Made by a program: the position numbers and the translations under genes. DNA of 17,244 bases from Maribacter sp. (GTDB lineage Bacteria > Bacteroidota > Bacteroidia > Flavobacteriales > Flavobacteriaceae): positions 1 to 17,244 of the forward strand of contig JABDKZ010000085.1 in NCBI GenBank assembly GCA_013001935.1, read 5' to 3'. Below, one piece after another: positions 1 through 5,775 of this stretch. Under the pieces are notes generated by a model, which ran no database searches, was not told where the DNA came from, and saw only the letters and a list, made by a program, of their open reading frames with translations. Each line of letters begins with the position of its first letter. Within the stretch, counting starts at the first letter, position 1.

Positions 1-605
1 GGTTACACGTCTTTAGGGCAAAGAATGAATTTGTGAATAATGCAGATGAATTTCAAAAGATCACCCAAGTTTCTGATTCTTTATTGCTGCTGATCTCTCC
101 TTATTTCAAATTTCCTGAATGGACTAAAACCAATTCTAAGCGCAGGAGTAAGAGCGCTATTACCTCATATCAAGAGGAAGAATTGGACGCGTTCGGCGAA
201 GCATATCAGATAAAAGATCTTAATAGTGCCACTGCTGAAGACTTGAAAATCATACGGGGAATTGGGGATAAATTATCGCATAGAATAGTAAAATTCAGGA
301 ACAGATTAGGAGGTTTTATCGTGGATGACCAATTATTTGATGTTTATGGATTGGAACCTGAAGTCGTTGAAAGAACTTTTGAAAGGTTTAAGGTTTTAAG
401 CCAACCTCAAATCAATAAAATTAATATCAATAAGGCATCTGCCGAGGAGATTTCCAAATTGATTTATTTAAGTTATGATGTTGCAGCTAATATAGTTGCC
501 TACAGGAAGATAAACGGTTCAATAACCTCCTTTGGCGAATTAACAAAAATTGAGGATTTTCCAAAGGATAAGATCCATAGAATTGAATTATATTTGTCCC
601 TCTAA
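1..605 (+). CDS. ComEA-like helix-hairpin-helix protein, 5' end cut off by window edge
   Basis: The reading frame is open from the first bases of the window (codon boundary at position 3), and no in-frame ATG occurs anywhere before the stop at 603-605. The true start therefore lies outside, and the GTG at 33 is unlikely to be the start. Numbering from that GTG, a first helix-hairpin-helix unit covers about residues 61-120, with the hairpin GIGDKLSHRI. A second covers about 129-190, beginning KININKASAEEI. This duplicated arrangement is typical of the ComEA / competence-type helix-hairpin-helix family, which binds DNA non-specifically through the backbone. Flavobacterial relatives are usually somewhat longer, with an N-terminal membrane segment, which would lie outside the window. 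A DNA-uptake role is only an inference from the family. The next gene starts 12 bases downstream, so the two are probably cotranscribed. Confidence 0.85.
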   Translation, partial: LHVFRAKNEFVNNADEFQKITQVSDSLLLLISPYFKFPEWTKTNSKRRSKSAITSYQEEELDAFGEAYQIKDLNSATAEDLKIIRGIGDKLSHRIVKFRNRLGGFIVDDQLFDVYGLEPEVVERTFERFKVLSQPQINKININKASAEEISKLIYLSYDVAANIVAYRKINGSITSFGELTKIEDFPKDKIHRIELYLSL

Positions 606-617
606 AAAAAAATTGCA

Positions 618-1772
618 ATGTTTAAAGATACTATGTGCTTTGATTACTCTGAAACCCAAGAGCATGTCGCTTCGGCAGCCAAGAAGTTTTCAGAGCAGTA
701 TATAAGACCGCATATAATGGAATGGGATGAAGCCCAAACCTTTCCCGTGGAGCTTATGAAGAAAGCCGGGGAGATGGGTTTTATGGGGATTTTAGTTCCA
801 GAGGAATATGGGGGTTCAGGTCTAGGTTACCATGAATATATCGCTATCATTGAGGAAATCTCCAAAGTTGATCCTTCCATAGGCTTGTCTGTCGCTGCCC
901 ATAATTCACTCTGTACGAACCATATTTTATCTTTTGGTAACGAGGAACAAAAGCAGCGTTGGATTCCCAAATTGGCATCTGCCGAGTGGATTGGTGCCTG
1001 GGGTCTTACAGAACACAATACAGGTTCAGACGCCGGTGGCATGAGTACTACGGCGAGAAAAGAGGGTGATCATTGGATATTAAATGGTGCTAAGAACTTT
1101 ATTACCCACGGAATAAGCGGGGATATTGCTGTAGTTATTGCCAGAACTGGTGAAAAAGGCGACAGTCATGGTATGTCTGCTTTTGTAATTGAAAAAGGTA
1201 CCCCTGGTTTTTCCAGTGGAAAAAAAGAGGATAAATTGGGAATGCGTGCCAGTGAAACCGCGGAGTTGATATTCAATAATTGCAGCGTATCCGATGCCAA
1301 CCGATTAGGTGATATCGGTGACGGTTTTGTACAATCAATGAAAGTTTTGGATGGTGGTCGAATCTCCATTGGCGCATTGTCTCTTGGAATTTCCAAAGGA
1401 GCTTATGAAGCTGCACTCAAGTATTCAAAAGAGCGTGTTCAATTTGGAAAACCCATTAGTGAATTCCAGGGCATTTCTTTCAAACTTGCCGATATGGCCA
1501 CCGAGATAGAGGCTTCTGAAGTGTTGTTGCACAAGGCTGCTTTTTTAAAGAATGAGGGTCGTAAAATGACTCAATTAAGCGCAATGAGTAAAATGTACGC
1601 ATCAGAGGTATGTGTTAAAATAGCCAATGAGGCAGTGCAAATACATGGCGGTTATGGTTACACCAAAGATTTTCCTGTTGAGAAGTTTTATCGTGATTCA
1701 AAGCTTTGTACCATAGGTGAGGGCACAACAGAAATACAAAAAGTTGTCATCTCAAAAAATATTTTAAAATAG
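618..1772 (+). CDS. Acyl-CoA dehydrogenase (FAD-dependent)
   Basis: A 384-residue protein of normal length for short/medium-chain acyl-CoA dehydrogenases, which oxidise acyl-CoA to trans-2-enoyl-CoA with FAD and pass electrons to electron-transfer flavoprotein. The first family signature is GLTEHNTGSDAGG at residues 129-141. The C-terminal signature is at 341-360 (QIHGGYGYTKDFPVEKFYRD). The catalytic base is the Glu of GEGT, residue 368, the position used in short-chain and butyryl-CoA dehydrogenases rather than the displaced Glu of isovaleryl-CoA dehydrogenase. The chosen start is ATG 618; an in-frame ATG at 633 is possible and would remove five residues. There is no SD. Chain length or a branched substrate cannot be told from sequence alone. 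No clear terminator follows before the rpsU promoter. Confidence 0.93.
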   Translation: MFKDTMCFDYSETQEHVASAAKKFSEQYIRPHIMEWDEAQTFPVELMKKAGEMGFMGILVPEEYGGSGLGYHEYIAIIEEISKVDPSIGLSVAAHNSLCTNHILSFGNEEQKQRWIPKLASAEWIGAWGLTEHNTGSDAGGMSTTARKEGDHWILNGAKNFITHGISGDIAVVIARTGEKGDSHGMSAFVIEKGTPGFSSGKKEDKLGMRASETAELIFNNCSVSDANRLGDIGDGFVQSMKVLDGGRISIGALSLGISKGAYEAALKYSKERVQFGKPISEFQGISFKLADMATEIEASEVLLHKAAFLKNEGRKMTQLSAMSKMYASEVCVKIANEAVQIHGGYGYTKDFPVEKFYRDSKLCTIGEGTTEIQKVVISKNILK

Positions 1773-1806
1773 TTGCGGCCTATTTCATTAATTCACTTTA
1801 TATTTG
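1772..1806 (+). promoter_or_regulatory. Probable rpsU promoter (Bacteroidota type)
   Basis: TATATTTG at 1799-1806 is a perfect match to the Bacteroidota -7 element TAnnTTTG and is followed by C, as often seen. A weaker -33 element (GTTG, 1772-1775) lies 23 bases upstream, at the long end of the usual spacing. Transcription would begin near 1811-1813, giving a leader of about 30 bases that contains the rpsU SD. The match is seen; promoter activity is inferred. Confidence 0.65.
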
Positions 1807-1822
1807 CACCCCTAATCACTAA

Positions 1823-1833
1823 AGAAAGGAGGT
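1823..1833 (+). promoter_or_regulatory. Unusually strong Shine-Dalgarno sequence of rpsU
   Basis: AGAAAGGAGGT is complementary over 11 bases to the 3' end expected for Bacteroidota 16S rRNA (ACCUCCUUUCU). The core AAAGGAGG (1825-1832) lies 9 bases before ATG 1842, an ideal spacing. No other gene in the window has a full SD. In Flavobacterium johnsoniae the anti-SD is masked by bS21, bS18 and bS6, and rpsU is reported to be favoured by ribosomes lacking bS21. This site fits that control. Confidence 0.9.
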
Positions 1834-1841
1834 TGTAGCAT

Positions 1842-2036
1842 ATGTTAATAATACCGATTAAAGAAGGAGAGAACATAGATAGAGCTTTAAAGCGCTTCAA
1901 GCGAAAGTTCGATAAGACGGGTACCATGCGTCAATTGCGCAAACGTCAGCAATTTACTAAACCTTCAGTAACACGAAGAGCTCAGATTCAGAAAGCACAA
2001 TACATTCAAGGTTTAAGAGATCAAGAAGAAATCTAA
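1842..2036 (+). CDS. rpsU: 30S ribosomal protein bS21
   Basis: A 64-residue, very basic protein opening MLIIPIKEGENIDRALKRFK, the standard form of bS21 in Flavobacteriia. It binds the platform of the 30S subunit next to bS18 and bS6, near the 3' end of 16S rRNA. Tyr54 (in KAQYIQ) is present; in Bacteroidota ribosomes this residue of bS21 helps hold the anti-SD in a pocket, which explains why most mRNAs of the phylum lack an SD. The gene has its own promoter, a full SD and a terminator, so it is a single-gene transcription unit. Its SD stands out against every neighbour and suggests translational autoregulation by bS21 level. The start is fixed by the SD spacing and the conserved N-terminus. 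Confidence 0.97.
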   Translation: MLIIPIKEGENIDRALKRFKRKFDKTGTMRQLRKRQQFTKPSVTRRAQIQKAQYIQGLRDQEEI

Positions 2037-2065
2037 AATCTGTTATTATAGTGTACAATTATTGG

Positions 2066-2095
2066 AAAAATCCCATTATTAAAATGGGATTTTTT
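2066..2095 (+). terminator. Rho-independent terminator after rpsU
   Basis: A 12-pair stem (2066-2077 with 2083-2094) has a 5-base loop, with CCC/GGG in its middle, an A-run on the left arm and a run of six T on the right (2090-2095). It lies 29 bases after the rpsU stop. The A-run lets it work on both strands, although no minus-strand gene ends here. Confidence 0.9.
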
Positions 2096-2125
2096 CATTT
2101 TCTATTATAGCTAAGACAACTTTAG

Positions 2126-2133
2126 TAACTTTG
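2126..2133 (+). promoter_or_regulatory. -7 promoter element almost on the xerC start codon
   Basis: TAACTTTG matches TAnnTTTG exactly and is followed by C. It ends only 4 bases before ATG 2138, so the transcript should start at or within a base or two of the A of ATG, giving a leaderless or near-leaderless mRNA. The -33 region (about 2098-2104, TTTTCTA) is a weak match and overlaps the tail after the rpsU terminator. Confidence 0.6.
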
Positions 2134-2137
2134 CTAT

Positions 2138-3031
2138 ATGTCGTTGCAATCATTTATTTCTTATTTGCTTCTTGAGAAAAATTATTCCCAGCATACGGCA
2201 AGTGCCTACAAGAATGATATTCAGTCTTTTGCAGATTTTTGTCTTGATGAATATGACCTAAAGCATTTAAATGCTATTGAATACCCTATTATTAGGAATT
2301 GGATTGTATCTCTTGTGAATGCCGATATCTCGAACAGATCAGTAAATAGAAAAGTTGCTTCCTTAAAAGCCTATTATAAATTTCTACAAAAAATAGGCAG
2401 TATTGATACCAATCCTTTAGCTAAACACAAAGCGTTAAAGACCTCGAAAAAAGTTGAGGTTCCGTTTTCTGAAGAAGAAATGCAGCAAATCCTGTCTCAG
2501 TTGCCTTTTGAGGATAGTTTTGAAGGAAGGCGTGATAAATTAATCATTGAATTGCTTTACGCCACAGGAATTAGACGCACAGAGCTCATTAACCTCAGGA
2601 TAATTGACGTTGACCTTAGCGGTCAAACCATAAAGGTACTAGGTAAACGAAATAAGGAAAGGGTTATTCCTTTGTTAGCACCTACTCTAGATTTGTTTTT
2701 ATCTTATTTTTCATACAGGAACAGCTTGGAAAATATTAGGGATAAGGAGTTTGTTTTTCTGGCCAAATCGGGCAATAAAATATATGAAACCCTTGTTTAT
2801 AGAATTATAAATGGGTATTTTAGTAAGGTGTCTTCCAAGGTAAAAAGGAGTCCACATATATTGCGACATACCTTCGCAACCCATTTGCTTAATAAAGGCG
2901 CGGATCTCAATTCAGTAAAAGAATTGTTAGGCCACTCAAGTTTAGCTTCGACCCAAATTTATACACATAATAGTATTGCTGAACTTAAAAAAATACATTC
3001 ATCAGCCCACCCTAGGGGTAAAAAATTATGA
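2138..3031 (+). CDS. xerC: Tyrosine recombinase, XerC/XerD family
   Basis: A 297-residue protein of the usual Xer length. The N-terminal SAM-like, core-binding domain covers about residues 1-85 and the catalytic domain about 105-290. All catalytic residues of the family are present: Arg146 (ATGIR), Lys173 (NKER), His240 and Arg243 (HILRH), His266 (LGHSS) and nucleophile Tyr275 (STQIYTH). The last four match E. coli XerC numbering exactly. Xer enzymes resolve chromosome dimers at dif with a partner recombinase, usually guided by FtsK. The start MSLQSFISYLLLEKNYS agrees with the conserved Xer N-terminus, so the short distance to the promoter is not a mis-called start. The gene lies in a housekeeping context with no sign of an integrated element. 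XerC rather than XerD is inferred from length and fit, not proven. Confidence 0.88.
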   Translation: MSLQSFISYLLLEKNYSQHTASAYKNDIQSFADFCLDEYDLKHLNAIEYPIIRNWIVSLVNADISNRSVNRKVASLKAYYKFLQKIGSIDTNPLAKHKALKTSKKVEVPFSEEEMQQILSQLPFEDSFEGRRDKLIIELLYATGIRRTELINLRIIDVDLSGQTIKVLGKRNKERVIPLLAPTLDLFLSYFSYRNSLENIRDKEFVFLAKSGNKIYETLVYRIINGYFSKVSSKVKRSPHILRHTFATHLLNKGADLNSVKELLGHSSLASTQIYTHNSIAELKKIHSSAHPRGKKL

Positions 3032-3070
3032 GGTCAATTTACATCGTTTAACATAATAAATCATTAATCT

Positions 3071-3373
3071 ATGAAAGTAAACGCTCAATCAGTAAATTTC
3101 AATGCAGATAGAAAGCTTTTAGAATTTGTTCAAAATAGAATGGATAAATTAGAGACCTTTTACGATAGGGTGATAAGCTCGGACGTATTTTTAAAAGTGG
3201 AGAATACCAGTTCTAAAGAGAATAAGATTGTAGAGATCAAGTTAAATGTTCCCAAAGATAAATTTGTTGTCAAAAAACAATGCAAAACCTTTGAAGAAGC
3301 ATTGGATTCTGCCTGCAATTCTTTGGAAAGAAAATTGAAGAAAATCAAAGAAATGCAGCGGGTCAAGGTGTGA
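3071..3373 (+). CDS. raiA: Ribosome hibernation factor, HPF/RaiA family (short form)
   Basis: A 100-residue protein with the fold pattern of the HPF/YfiA family: MKVNAQSVNFNADRKLLEFV forms the first strand and helix. It continues with a conserved DVFLKVENTSSKENK segment, a basic VPKDKFVVKKQCKTFEEALDSA motif and a Lys-rich C-terminal helix. The family binds the 30S decoding centre and the A and P sites and silences ribosomes in stationary phase. The protein lacks the C-terminal dimerisation domain of long HPF, so it is the short form. There is no SD. It starts 39 bases after xerC with no clear promoter between them, so readthrough from xerC is likely. A hairpin terminator follows at 3426-3452. 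The label hpf would be equally acceptable. Confidence 0.9.
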   Translation: MKVNAQSVNFNADRKLLEFVQNRMDKLETFYDRVISSDVFLKVENTSSKENKIVEIKLNVPKDKFVVKKQCKTFEEALDSACNSLERKLKKIKEMQRVKV

Positions 3374-3394
3374 TTAAAATTTTGTGAAATTAAT

Positions 3395-3424
3395 TTTGTT
3401 TAAACAAATAAATATATACATTTG
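3395..3424 (+). promoter_or_regulatory. Probable promoter of the tRNA-tuf operon
   Basis: A -33 box TTTG (3395-3398) and a perfect -7 box TACATTTG (3417-3424, then C) are separated by 18 bases. This is the best promoter match in the window and suits a highly expressed tRNA/tuf unit. The start would fall near 3430, inside the hairpin described at 3426-3452 and about 45 bases before tRNA-Thr. Confidence 0.75.
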
Positions 3425-3425
3425 C

Positions 3426-3452
3426 AGTCCGTTAGAAATAGCGGACTTTTTT
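3426..3452 (+). terminator. Hairpin plus T-run, terminator of raiA overlapping the tRNA promoter start
   Basis: AGTCCG (3426-3431) pairs with CGGACT (3442-3447), extendable by a G-U and a U-A pair, and six T follow (3447-3452). It has the form of an intrinsic terminator for transcripts coming from xerC-raiA. Because the predicted start of the tRNA transcript lies inside the left arm, new transcripts would not form the full hairpin and would escape it. Confidence 0.7.
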
Positions 3453-3474
3453 ATGCGTAAAAAAGTGTTGATAG

Positions 3475-3548
3475 GCCGATGTAGCTCAGCTGGCTAGAGC
3501 AGCTGATTTGTAATCAGCAGGTCGTGGGTTCGAGTCCCTCCATCGGCT
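3475..3548 (+). tRNA. tRNA-Thr (anticodon UGU)
   Basis: A 74-base cloverleaf. The acceptor arms GCCGATG/CATCGGC pair fully, with discriminator T. The anticodon loop is TTTGTAA with TGT at 3509-3511, on the stem GCTGA/TCAGC. The T loop is TTCGAGT. One U-U mismatch is present in the T stem (3525/3539). CCA is not encoded. First of four clustered tRNA genes before tuf. Confidence 0.97.
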
Positions 3549-3573
3549 CGAAAGTTCTTTAAAATAAGGTATC

Positions 3574-3655
<82 letters not shown>

Positions 3656-3786
3656 CAACATTTTTTAGCGCCTAAATCAGGATTTCAAATTGTATGAATT
3701 CTGATGGATTGTAGGTTCAATACGTTTGAACTGGATTTAAATTCTGTTTTACGGGATTTAAAAATTGAAATTTTGAGAATAAAAAT

Positions 3787-3859
3787 GCGGGAGTAGCTCA
3801 GTTGGTAGAGCGTCAGCCTTCCAAGCTGAATGTCGCCGGTTCGAACCCGGTCTCCCGCT
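3787..3859 (+). tRNA. tRNA-Gly (anticodon UCC)
   Basis: A 73-base cloverleaf. The acceptor arms GCGGGAG/CTCCCGC pair fully, with discriminator T. The anticodon TCC is at 3820-3822 in loop CTTCCAA. The T loop is TTCGAAC. CCA is not encoded. Confidence 0.97.
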
Positions 3860-4045
3860 CTGATTTTAAAGGAGATAATTCTTTAATTAATGAACAAAGA
3901 TTTAGGATAGATCGTAGTATTTATCCTGAGCAAATCCAAGAATTACTTGGGCTAATGCTCAAAGACCTTGGGTTAACGTTTGTTGTAAGTTCGATGTTGT
4001 TTTGGTTCGCCCATAAGCGTGTAACATCAACCTGAAACCCAACAA
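3860..4045 (+). other. 186-base spacer between tRNA-Gly and tRNA-Thr with nested inverted repeats
   Basis: This spacer has no credible gene. An open frame through it starts inside tRNA-Gly and shows no recognisable protein. It holds two nested inverted repeats: TTGGGTT (3968-3974) with AACCCAA (4036-4042), and inside that GATGTT (3993-3998) with AACATC (4023-4028). A purine stretch, AAAGGAGATA (3868-3877), follows tRNA-Gly. The structure may guide RNA processing of the polycistronic tRNA transcript; this is inference. Confidence 0.4.
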
Positions 4046-4117
4046 GCCGACGTAGCTCAGGGGTAGAGCGTTTCCTTGGTAAGGAAGAGGTCACGAGTTC
4101 AAATCTCGTCGTTGGCT
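4046..4117 (+). tRNA. tRNA-Thr (anticodon GGU)
   Basis: A 72-base cloverleaf. The acceptor arms GCCGACG/CGTTGGC pair with one G-U, with discriminator T. The anticodon GGT is at 4078-4080 in loop TTGGTAA. The T loop is TTCAAAT. CCA is not encoded. It lies 55 bases before tuf with no promoter between them, so it is probably cotranscribed with tuf. Confidence 0.96.
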
Positions 4118-4172
4118 CAATATTGGCAAATAATTGTACACTAATATAAACTAAGATTAAAATTCATTAAAA

Positions 4173-5360
4173 ATGGCAAAGGAAACTTTTGATCGTTCCA
4201 AACCGCACTTAAATATAGGTACCATTGGACACGTAGATCACGGAAAAACTACATTGACTGCTGCTATAACAACAGTTTTAGCAAATGCAGGGCTTTCAGA
4301 AAAGAGAGATTTCGATTCAATCGATAATGCTCCTGAAGAAAAAGAAAGAGGTATAACCATCAACACATCACACGTTGAATACCAAACTGCTAACCGTCAC
4401 TATGCGCACGTAGATTGTCCAGGTCACGCGGATTACGTTAAGAACATGGTAACTGGTGCTGCTCAAATGGATGGTGCTATCTTGGTTGTCGCGGCAACTG
4501 ATGGTCCTATGCCTCAAACTCGTGAGCACATACTATTAGGACGTCAGGTTGGTATTCCAAGAATGGTTGTTTTCATGAACAAAGTTGACATGGTTGATGA
4601 TGAAGAGCTTTTAGAGCTTGTTGAAATGGAAATAAGGGAATTGCTTTCTTTCTACGAGTATGATGGTGATAACGGTCCTGTTATTTCCGGTTCTGCCCTT
4701 GGTGCACTTAACGGTGAGCAAAAATGGGTTGATACTGTAATGGAATTGATGAACGCTGTAGATGAGTGGATTGAATTGCCTAAAAGGGATGTTGAAAAGG
4801 ATTTCTTAATGCCGGTTGAAGATGTTTTCACTATTACGGGTCGTGGTACTGTTGCTACAGGTCGTATTGAAACAGGAATCGCGAATACTGGAGACCCTGT
4901 TGATATCATTGGTATGGGAGCTGAGAAATTAACTTCTACCGTAACTGGTGTTGAAATGTTCCGTAAAATATTGGACAGGGGTGAAGCTGGTGATAATGTT
5001 GGTATCTTATTAAGAGGTATTGAAAAGTCACAGATTAGCAGAGGTATGGTAATTTGTAAGCCAGGCTCTGTTAAGCCACATGCTAAATTTGAAGCTGAGG
5101 TTTATATCCTTAAGAAAGAAGAAGGTGGTCGTCACACACCATTCCATAATAATTACCGTCCACAATTCTATGTAAGAACCACTGATGTTACTGGTAATAT
5201 TGCACTTCCAAGCGGAGTTGAAATGGTAATGCCTGGAGATAACCTTACCATTACTGTAGATTTGATTCAGCCAATCGCATTGAGCGTAGGTCTACGTTTT
5301 GCTATCCGTGAAGGTGGTAGAACAGTAGGTGCCGGTCAGGTAACCAAGATTTTAGATTAG
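4173..5360 (+). CDS. tuf: Elongation factor Tu
   Basis: A 395-residue protein that carries aminoacyl-tRNA to the ribosomal A site as a GTP complex. All G motifs are present: P-loop GHVDHGKT (19-26), switch I Thr62 (RGITI), DCPGH (81-85) with catalytic His85, NKVD (136-139) and SAL (174-176). Domains 2 and 3 follow, including [12 protein letters not shown] and the C-terminal [17 protein letters not shown]. The start [20 protein letters not shown] is the standard one. There is no SD; the bases before ATG are A-rich. It follows four tRNA genes in the same order as E. coli tufB, so tRNAs and their carrier are probably made from one transcript. A strong hairpin follows at 5386-5415. Only one tuf copy is visible here. 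Confidence 0.99.
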   Translation: MAKETFDRSKPHLNIGTIGHVDHGKTTLTAAITTVLANAGLSEKRDFDSIDNAPEEKERGITINTSHVEYQTANRHYAHVDCPGHADYVKNMVTGAAQMDGAILVVAATDGPMPQTREHILLGRQVGIPRMVVFMNKVDMVDDEELLELVEMEIRELLSFYEYDGDNGPVISGSALGALNGEQKWVDTVMELMNAVDEWIELPKRDVEKDFLMPVEDVFTITGRGTVATGRIETGIANTGDPVDIIGMGAEKLTSTVTGVEMFRKILDRGEAGDNVGILLRGIEKSQISRGMVICKPGSVKPHAKFEAEVYILKKEEGGRHTPFHNNYRPQFYVRTTDVTGNIALPSGVEMVMPGDNLTITVDLIQPIALSVGLRFAIREGGRTVGAGQVTKILD

Positions 5361-5385
5361 AATTATACTATACAATTTTGCATTC

Positions 5386-5415
5386 AAGGTGTCCCGCTTT
5401 AAGCGGGATACCTTT
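5386..5415 (+). terminator. Hairpin after tuf, weak terminator or processing signal
   Basis: AAGGTGTCCCGC (5386-5397) pairs with GCGGGATACCTT (5403-5414) through 12 pairs including one G-U, with a 5-base loop. The following T-run is short (TTT, then CAATG), so termination may be partial, allowing readthrough into tRNA-Trp and secE. A near match to the -7 element, CAATTTTG (5373-5380), lies just before it, much as at the raiA terminator. Confidence 0.65.
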
Positions 5416-5429
5416 CAATGTAAATAGAA

Positions 5430-5502
5430 ACGGGTGTAGCTCAGTTGGTAGAGCACTGGTCTCCAAAACCAGGTGTCGGGAGTTCGAGCCTCTCCTCCCG
5501 TG
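5430..5502 (+). tRNA. tRNA-Trp (anticodon CCA)
   Basis: A 73-base cloverleaf with anticodon CCA at 5463-5465 in loop CTCCAAA, stem CTGGT/ACCAG, T loop TTCGAGC, A1-U72 and discriminator G73, the tryptophan identity base. The acceptor stem ACGGGTG/CTCCCGT has one U-U mismatch at the sixth pair. It sits just before secE, an order common in many bacteria. Confidence 0.96.
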
Positions 5503-5576
5503 CTAAAAAGAGGAGATAGAAAATCAATGAAGTTCATGTAGAATGTTCTTTCATTTCATATTAAAGGGTAAAGCAA

Positions 5577-5765
5577 ATGTTGACTTATATTAAGGAATCA
5601 ATTGAAGAATTAAGGAATAATGTGACCTTACCATCAAAGGCCGAATCATCGAACCTAATGGTCATAGTCGCGGTTTTCTCTGTACTATTTGCACTTGCCA
5701 CCTGGGGCGTTGATACAGTCTTCAGTAAATTGATCAAACTTTATTTCAGCAACATTTTAAATTAA
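5577..5765 (+). CDS. secE: Preprotein translocase subunit SecE
   Basis: A 62-residue single-span membrane protein, the usual short bacterial form. An amphipathic helix MLTYIKESIEELRNNV precedes the conserved turn VTLPSKAE (residues 16-23; many SecE have VTWP here). A transmembrane segment follows at about 28-48 (MVIVAVFSVLFALATWGVDTV) and a short C-terminal tail ends the protein. SecE clamps SecY in the SecYEG channel of the inner membrane. The position between tRNA-Trp and nusG is the classic one and supports the identification. A partial SD-like AAAGGG lies 8 bases before ATG. nusG begins 10 bases after the stop, so the two are cotranscribed. Confidence 0.95.
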   Translation: MLTYIKESIEELRNNVTLPSKAESSNLMVIVAVFSVLFALATWGVDTVFSKLIKLYFSNILN

Positions 5766-5775
5766 GTCGGGCCTT

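Noticed and set aside
33..35. GTG at 33 as the true start of the first gene
   Set aside because: The frame is open upstream to the window edge with plausible protein sequence, and there is no in-frame ATG in the gene, so the start lies outside.
2138..3031. The recombinase as a sign of a mobile or integrated element
   Set aside because: All neighbours are core genes, no attachment-site repeats are seen, and the protein fits housekeeping Xer proteins.
3802..4035. A 77-codon open frame starting inside tRNA-Gly and running through the spacer
   Set aside because: The first part is tRNA-Gly sequence read as protein, the rest shows no known family, and the frame has no initiation signal. It is treated as structured spacer.
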